NCBI GenBank assembly: GCA_024635815.1
Contig: JAGXIG010000068.1
Span: forward strand, 1-12,077
From: Salegentibacter sp.
GTDB lineage: Bacteria; Bacteroidota; Bacteroidia; Flavobacteriales; Flavobacteriaceae
Reading direction: 5' to 3'
Length of the DNA stretch: 12,077 nucleotides
How positions within the stretch are numbered: the stretch's first letter is position 1; every line of letters starts with the position of its first letter. The translations under genes and the position numbers were made by a program. Shown here one piece after another: positions 8,375 through 12,077 of this stretch. Below the pieces are notes generated by a model, which searched no databases, had not been told where the DNA came from, and saw only the letters and a list, made by a program, of their open reading frames with translations.

Positions 8375-9673
8375 ATGAAATCTATTTTCTTAAACATAGC
8401 AAGGCTTTTTATTTTTATAGGAAGCCTTGCTCTTTCAGCACAAACCAGTTCAGTTAATAATTCAGGAACACTGCAAACAGCTGCACCCGAAGAAGTTGGA
8501 ATGTCTTCTGAAAGGATACAGAAGATTGAAGCAATGCTGAAATCGGCAATTGATGAAAATCAAATTCCCGGAGCAGTAGCTCTAATAGCGCGCGACGGCA
8601 AAATTGTTTTTTACGAATCCTATGGAGATGTAGATGCTTCAGGGAAAAAGCTTGAGAAGGATGCTATTTTTAGGTTAGCTTCCCAAACCAAGGCGATTAC
8701 TGCAACTTCGGTGATGATGCTCTGGGAGGAAGGGAAATTCCGTTTAGACGATCCCATTTCGATGTATATTCCTGAATTTAAAGACCCTCAAATTTTAGCG
8801 ACTTACAAGGAAAAAGATAGTACTTATGATGCAATTCCCGCCAAAAATGAAATCACTATCAGGCAGTTGCTAACGCATACATCTGGTCTTGGTTATGGAA
8901 TGATAGATGGTGATGAACGTATTAAAAAGATTTATGCCAAGGCAGGTATTACCGAACTGTTCACTACGAAAGATGTAACTATTGAAGAAAGTGTAAAGAA
9001 ATTAGCGTCTTTGCCTTTGCATCATGAACCCGGCGAAAAATTTACCTATAGTTTAGGTTTAGATGTTCTTGGCTATTTTGTTGAAGTTATTTCAGGACAG
9101 GATTTTGATGATTTTTTAAAAGAAAGAATTTTTGATCCCCTGCAAATGGATGATACCCGATTTTATCAACCTGAGGCAAACAAAGATCGCGTAGTATCAA
9201 TCCAACATAAAAAGGATGGAAAATGGGAAGATTTCCCAGCTACATTTTATGATCCCGATTATCCGATAAAGGGCGAAGGAACTTTTTTCTCTGGTGGAGC
9301 CGGACTTTCTGGAACCGCAGAAGATTATGCTAAATTTCTGCAAATGTATCTGAATGGTGGTGAATATAACGGAGAACGCCTATTGAGCCGAAAAACGGTA
9401 AATATTATTATGGGAAACCATACTGGTGAAAGATTCAATTTTCCCAATCAATACCATGGACTCGCTTTTGGAGTAGTTAGTGAAACCGGAGAAATTTCTG
9501 GCGGGCAGGGTAGTGCCGGCACTTTCGATTGGGGTGGTTATTTCAATACACAGTATTTTGCCGATCCAGAAGAGCAAATAATTGGTATACTGTTGAAACA
9601 AACTCAGGGTAATACTGGGGATGAAACCGCCTGGAAATTTAGACAAATGCTTTTTAGCGCGATAGATGATTAG
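8375..9673 (+). CDS. Secreted serine hydrolase of the beta-lactamase (class C) / family VIII esterase superfamily
   Basis: The 432-residue product starts at the ATG at 8375, 10 nt after the SPFH stop. It begins with a signal peptide ending SLALSAQ, with cleavage probably after A22, so it is exported. The nucleophile motif SxxK is S103-Q-T-K106 in FRLASQTKAITA. The second motif is Y225-S-L rather than Y-x-N, a variation met in family VIII esterases and related hydrolases. QLLTHTSGLGYG (164-175), EPGEKFTYSLGLDVLGYFVE (218-237) and the C-terminal WGG-type segment (TFDWGG, 383-388) are typical. The substrate could be an ester or a peptide; beta-lactam resistance is not implied. A GTG at 8351 is in frame but would place eight extra residues ahead of the signal peptide. 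No strong terminator follows. Confidence 0.9.
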   Translation: MKSIFLNIARLFIFIGSLALSAQTSSVNNSGTLQTAAPEEVGMSSERIQKIEAMLKSAIDENQIPGAVALIARDGKIVFYESYGDVDASGKKLEKDAIFRLASQTKAITATSVMMLWEEGKFRLDDPISMYIPEFKDPQILATYKEKDSTYDAIPAKNEITIRQLLTHTSGLGYGMIDGDERIKKIYAKAGITELFTTKDVTIEESVKKLASLPLHHEPGEKFTYSLGLDVLGYFVEVISGQDFDDFLKERIFDPLQMDDTRFYQPEANKDRVVSIQHKKDGKWEDFPATFYDPDYPIKGEGTFFSGGAGLSGTAEDYAKFLQMYLNGGEYNGERLLSRKTVNIIMGNHTGERFNFPNQYHGLAFGVVSETGEISGGQGSAGTFDWGGYFNTQYFADPEEQIIGILLKQTQGNTGDETAWKFRQMLFSAIDD

Positions 9674-9755
9674 GGCAAACATAGCTTCATTGGGCTAAAA
9701 ATTCTTAGAATTAATGGATTTTCATAAAACAATTCATAAAAAACCAGAAAGCTGT

Positions 9756-9785
9756 TTTGCAGTTTAAAATTTATATTTAGATTTG
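9756..9785 (+). promoter_or_regulatory. Promoter of the his operon leader, near-consensus Bacteroidota type
   Basis: TTTG at 9756-9759 and TAGATTTG at 9778-9785 are exact matches to the -33 and -7 consensus elements, with an 18-nt spacer. This is the best promoter in the window. The leader ATG at 9794 starts only 8 nt after the -7 box, so the transcript should have a 5' untranslated region of only a few nucleotides. Confidence 0.82.
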
Positions 9786-9793
9786 TAATCACA

Positions 9794-9850
9794 ATGAAGA
9801 ACTTTCAATTACATCACCATCATATTTACTACTGCGCTCATGCGAGGTAA
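9794..9850 (+). CDS. hisL: His operon leader peptide (attenuation peptide)
   Basis: This 18-codon ORF encodes MKNFQLHHHHIYYCAHAR and stops with TAA at 9848-9850. Four consecutive His codons (CAT CAC CAT CAT, 9812-9823) plus a fifth at 9839 make 5 of 18 residues His, far above chance. It sits between a good promoter and an intrinsic terminator upstream of hisG, exactly where a histidine attenuator leader peptide belongs. Such peptides act as sensors: low charged His-tRNA stalls the ribosome at the His run, which favours an antiterminator and allows transcription of the biosynthetic genes. The peptide itself should have no further role. No SD precedes the ATG. The identification rests on codon content and context, since leader peptides share little sequence. 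The symbol is used by function, after the enterobacterial leader. Confidence 0.88.
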   Translation: MKNFQLHHHHIYYCAHAR

Positions 9851-9895
9851 ATTTGGTGTGTTGTAATTTTCAGCATATTTAAACCCCGTTTGAGC
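9836..9895 (+). promoter_or_regulatory. Putative antiterminator pairing of the his attenuator
   Basis: GCTCATGCGAGG (9836-9847) can pair with CCCCGTTTGAGC (9884-9895). Ten of twelve positions pair, one of them G-U, with two single mismatches (T9841/T9890 and A9845/C9886). The right arm contains the whole 5' arm of the terminator (9886-9893), so the two structures exclude each other. The left arm spans leader codons 15-18 and ends at the base before the stop codon. A ribosome held at the His run (9812-9823) should leave it free, while one at the stop codon should cover it. No strong competing 1:2 hairpin is visible; only a 3-bp CGC/GCG pairing is possible there. The pairing was found by eye, without energy calculation. 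Confidence 0.6.
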
Positions 9896-9914
9896 TATTC
9901 AAACGGTTTTTTTT
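9886..9914 (+). terminator. Attenuator terminator upstream of hisG
   Basis: CCGTTTGA (9886-9893) and TCAAACGG (9899-9906) form a perfect 8-bp stem with a 5-nt GCTAT loop, followed by eight Ts (9907-9914) and, after one G, four more. It begins 35 nt after the leader stop codon and ends 59 nt before the hisG ATG. It therefore serves as the regulated termination point of the his transcript rather than the end of the hydrolase gene. Confidence 0.9.
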
Positions 9915-9930
9915 GTTTTAGATAACCACC

Positions 9931-9957
9931 AAACTTCAATTAAAAGTTTTGAAGTTT
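9931..9957 (+). repeat. Inverted repeat (hairpin) just upstream of hisG
   Basis: AAACTTCA (9931-9938) and TGAAGTTT (9950-9957) are a perfect 8-bp inverted repeat with an 11-nt loop, ending 16 nt before the hisG start. No T run follows, so it is not a terminator. It could be an mRNA stabilising stem or affect hisG translation; no role is shown. Confidence 0.5.
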
Positions 9958-9973
9958 AAAAGAAAAATTAAAA

Positions 9974-10837
9974 ATGAGTCAGGAAAAATTAAGAATTGCT
10001 ATTCAAAAATCGGGTCGGTTAAACGAAGATTCGCTTAAAATATTAAAGGACGCAGGAATTTCTATAGACAACGGAAAAGAGCAGCTTAAGGCTTCTTCCC
10101 GTAACTTTCCACTGGAAGTAATGTATTTGCGAAATGGGGATATTCCGCAGTATTTAAGAGATGGCGTGGTAGATGTTGCCATTATTGGAGAGAACGTTTT
10201 AATCGAAAAAGGAAACGATATTATTCAGGGTGAAAAACTCGGTTTCTCAAAATGCCGTGTTTCCCTGGCCGTTCCAAAATCGATGAAATATTCAGGAATT
10301 AACGATCTGGATGGTAAAAAAATTGCGACTTCCTATCCGAATACGGTAAACGAATTCCTCGAAAAGAAAGGCATTAGCGCCGAATTGCATATTATTAATG
10401 GTTCTGTTGAAATCGCTCCAAATATTGGTCTTGCTGATGGTATTTGCGATATTGTTTCCAGCGGAAGCACCCTATTTAAAAACGGACTGAAAGAAGTGGA
10501 AGTAATGTTGAAAAGTGAAGCGGTGCTAGCTATTTCCCCTAAGATTTCTGAAGACCGTAAAGTGATTTTAGAGAAATTGCAGTTCAGGATTAAATCTGTT
10601 CTAAACGCACGAACTTCAAAATACATTCTATTAAATGCGCCAAATGAAAACCTGGATAATATCATTAAATTGCTGCCAGGAATGCGCAGCCCAACGGTTT
10701 TACCACTTGTTGAAGATGGATGGAGTTCCATCCATACTGTAATCAATGAAGAGCGTTTCTGGGAAGTAATTGACGAATTAAAGGAAAACGGAGCAGAAGG
10801 TATTTTAGTCGCTCCAATTGAGAAAATGGTACTTTAA
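9974..10837 (+). CDS. hisG: ATP phosphoribosyltransferase, long form
   Basis: The enzyme catalyses the first step of histidine synthesis, ATP plus PRPP to phosphoribosyl-ATP, and is the usual feedback target of histidine. Its 287 residues make it the long (HisG-L) type, which needs no HisZ. The catalytic periplasmic-binding-like part covers about 1-210. It has LRIAIQKSGRLNEDS (6-20), VDVAIIGENVL (66-76) and the PRPP-binding loop DGICDIVSSGSTL (155-167), which reads SSGSTL where the family more often has TG-type residues. The C-terminal ACT-like regulatory domain (about 211-287) contains LPGMRSPTVLPL (234-245) and ENGAEGILVAPIEKM (271-285). It is the first structural gene after the attenuator, and hisD begins 1 nt after its stop. 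Confidence 0.97.
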   Translation: MSQEKLRIAIQKSGRLNEDSLKILKDAGISIDNGKEQLKASSRNFPLEVMYLRNGDIPQYLRDGVVDVAIIGENVLIEKGNDIIQGEKLGFSKCRVSLAVPKSMKYSGINDLDGKKIATSYPNTVNEFLEKKGISAELHIINGSVEIAPNIGLADGICDIVSSGSTLFKNGLKEVEVMLKSEAVLAISPKISEDRKVILEKLQFRIKSVLNARTSKYILLNAPNENLDNIIKLLPGMRSPTVLPLVEDGWSSIHTVINEERFWEVIDELKENGAEGILVAPIEKMVL

Positions 10838-10838
10838 A

Positions 10839-12077
10839 ATGAATAAATTCTATAACCCTTCTCCGTCAGACTGGCCGGATATCTTAAAACGGCCTACGCA
10901 AACTGTGGAGGATATTGAAGAAACGGTAAACCAGGTTTTTGCTGAAGTAAAAGCTAAAGGAAACGACGCAGTTTCAAAATACACAGAACTTTTTGACGGG
11001 ATCAATTTGGAAGAAACCCGTGTTTCTAAAGAAGAAGTAAATTCAGCTGAAGCACAAATTTCTGACGATTTAAAGCAGGCTATTCAATTGGCCAAAGCTA
11101 ATATCGAAAAGTTCCATGCTGCTCAAAAAACTGAAAAAATTGAGGTGGAAACCACAAATGGCGTACAGTGCTGGCAGGAAAAAAGACCGATTCAGAAAGT
11201 CGGTTTATATATTCCCGGTGGGAGCGCACCCTTGTTCTCTACCATCTTAATGTTGGCTGCTCCGGCAAATATTGCAGGCTGCGAAGAGATTGTGCTTTGT
11301 ACACCGCCCGACAAAGAATGTAATGTGCACCCAGCAATTCTTTACACCGCTGCTTTATGCGGAGTTACCAAAATCTTTAAAATTGGTGGAATTCAGGCTA
11401 TTGCTGCTATGACTTTTGGGACTGAAAATGTTCCAAAAGTGTATAAGATTTTTGGTCCTGGAAACCAATTTGTAACTGTTGCCAAACAACTCTCTACCCG
11501 TCACAATGTTGCTATCGATATGCCTGCTGGACCTTCAGAATTATTGGTTTTCGCCGATGATACAGCTAAGGCTGCATTTGTAGCCTCAGATTTGCTAAGC
11601 CAGGCTGAACACGGTGCAGATAGTCAGGTTATTTTAGTATCTAACTCCAAAAAGCTTATAGATAGCGTTGAGGAAGAGGTGGAGAATCAAATAAAAGATT
11701 TACCGCGAAAAAGTATCGCTGAGAAAGCTATCGCCCATTCCAGGTTAATCTATGTGGAAAATAAAGAAGATGCTTTAGAATTAATCAATGAATATGGTCC
11801 TGAGCATTTTATTATCTGTGCTGAAGATGAAACTTTTTATATTGAAGGAATTCAGAATGCTGGTTCGGTTTTTATTGGTAACTATACGCCTGAAAGCGCT
11901 GGAGATTATGCTTCGGGAACCAACCATACCTTACCAACAAACGGATATGCAAAACAGTACAGCGGGGTTAACCTGGACAGTTTTATGAAGAGTATGACTT
12001 TTCAGAAAATATCAGAAAATGGAATTCGCGAAATTGGCCCGGCCATAGAATTAATGGCAGAAGCCGAAGGTTTACAG
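10839..12077 (+). CDS. hisD: Histidinol dehydrogenase (C-terminus cut by the window end)
   Basis: Zinc- and NAD-dependent HisD oxidises L-histidinol to L-histidine, the last two steps of the pathway. The frame from the ATG at 10839 is open for 413 codons to the window end. Family members are about 430 residues, so roughly 15-20 residues are missing. Visible hallmarks are VGLYIPGGSAPLFSTILM (121-138), FGPGNQFVTVAK (205-216), DMPAGPSELLV (227-237), the zinc-ligand segment SQAEHGADSQ (Q255 and H258), the catalytic GPEHFI (E322 and H323) and SAGDYASGTNHTLPT (D356 zinc ligand, H363). The last zinc His of the family normally lies a few residues after the EGLQ at which this window stops, so it cannot be checked. 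The 1-nt gap to hisG indicates one operon with coupled translation. Confidence 0.97.
   Translation, partial: MNKFYNPSPSDWPDILKRPTQTVEDIEETVNQVFAEVKAKGNDAVSKYTELFDGINLEETRVSKEEVNSAEAQISDDLKQAIQLAKANIEKFHAAQKTEKIEVETTNGVQCWQEKRPIQKVGLYIPGGSAPLFSTILMLAAPANIAGCEEIVLCTPPDKECNVHPAILYTAALCGVTKIFKIGGIQAIAAMTFGTENVPKVYKIFGPGNQFVTVAKQLSTRHNVAIDMPAGPSELLVFADDTAKAAFVASDLLSQAEHGADSQVILVSNSKKLIDSVEEEVENQIKDLPRKSIAEKAIAHSRLIYVENKEDALELINEYGPEHFIICAEDETFYIEGIQNAGSVFIGNYTPESAGDYASGTNHTLPTNGYAKQYSGVNLDSFMKSMTFQKISENGIREIGPAIELMAEAEGLQ

Noticed and set aside
9700..9712. AATTC-TTA-GAATT palindrome after the serine hydrolase gene
   Set aside because: A 5-bp AT-rich stem with no T run; not a credible terminator and no operator evidence.
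9806..9850. The His run as an affinity-tag or metal-binding peptide gene
   Set aside because: The position between promoter and terminator directly before hisG explains the His codons better as an attenuation sensor.
10333..10746. 137-codon open frame on the minus strand opposite hisG
   Set aside because: It lies fully inside hisG, whose motifs are unambiguous, and its translation shows no recognisable domain; a shadow frame.
11788..11988. 66-codon open frame within hisD in another frame
   Set aside because: It overlaps conserved HisD catalytic motifs and has no features of its own.

Overview
The window reads as chromosomal housekeeping DNA from a member of the Bacteroidota, most likely the family Flavobacteriaceae. 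It is AT-rich and gene starts lack Shine-Dalgarno sequences. Several intergenic regions carry the Bacteroidota promoter signature (TTTG or similar, about 18-19 nt, then TAnnTTTG). Protein types such as an M16 lipoprotein, a membrane-anchored VWA protein and long-form HisG fit that group. The genus cannot be fixed from this sequence; Gramella or Salegentibacter-like bacteria are a guess. All genes lie on the + strand.

Region 1 (1-1595): the tail of a probable LpxD-like hexapeptide acyltransferase, a small NTF2-like protein, then sucD (succinyl-CoA synthetase alpha) with its own promoter and a strong terminator. Region 2 (1614-4631): a two-domain M16 zinc-protease lipoprotein ended by a second strong terminator. 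Region 3 (4653-9673): fabG from its own -7 element, followed with no clear terminator by a VWA membrane protein, an SPFH/prohibitin-family protein and a secreted serine hydrolase. The last three are closely spaced (14 and 10 nt gaps) and are probably co-transcribed, perhaps with fabG.

Region 4 (9674-12077): the start of the histidine biosynthesis operon. The 300-nt gap before hisG is not empty. It holds a near-consensus promoter, an 18-codon leader ORF with four consecutive His codons (MKNFQLHHHHIYYCAHAR), a segment able to form an antiterminator, an intrinsic terminator with eight Ts, and a further hairpin just before hisG. hisG and hisD follow with a 1-nt gap; hisD runs off the window end. 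The first part of the gap (9674-9755) shows nothing supportable beyond a short palindrome.

The most interesting content is this compact translation-coupled attenuator. The geometry fits classical attenuation: a ribosome stalled at the His run leaves the antiterminator arm free, while one that reaches the leader stop codon covers it. The promoter sits so close to the leader ATG that the leader mRNA should be almost leaderless. No mobile element, CRISPR array, tRNA or rRNA was seen.
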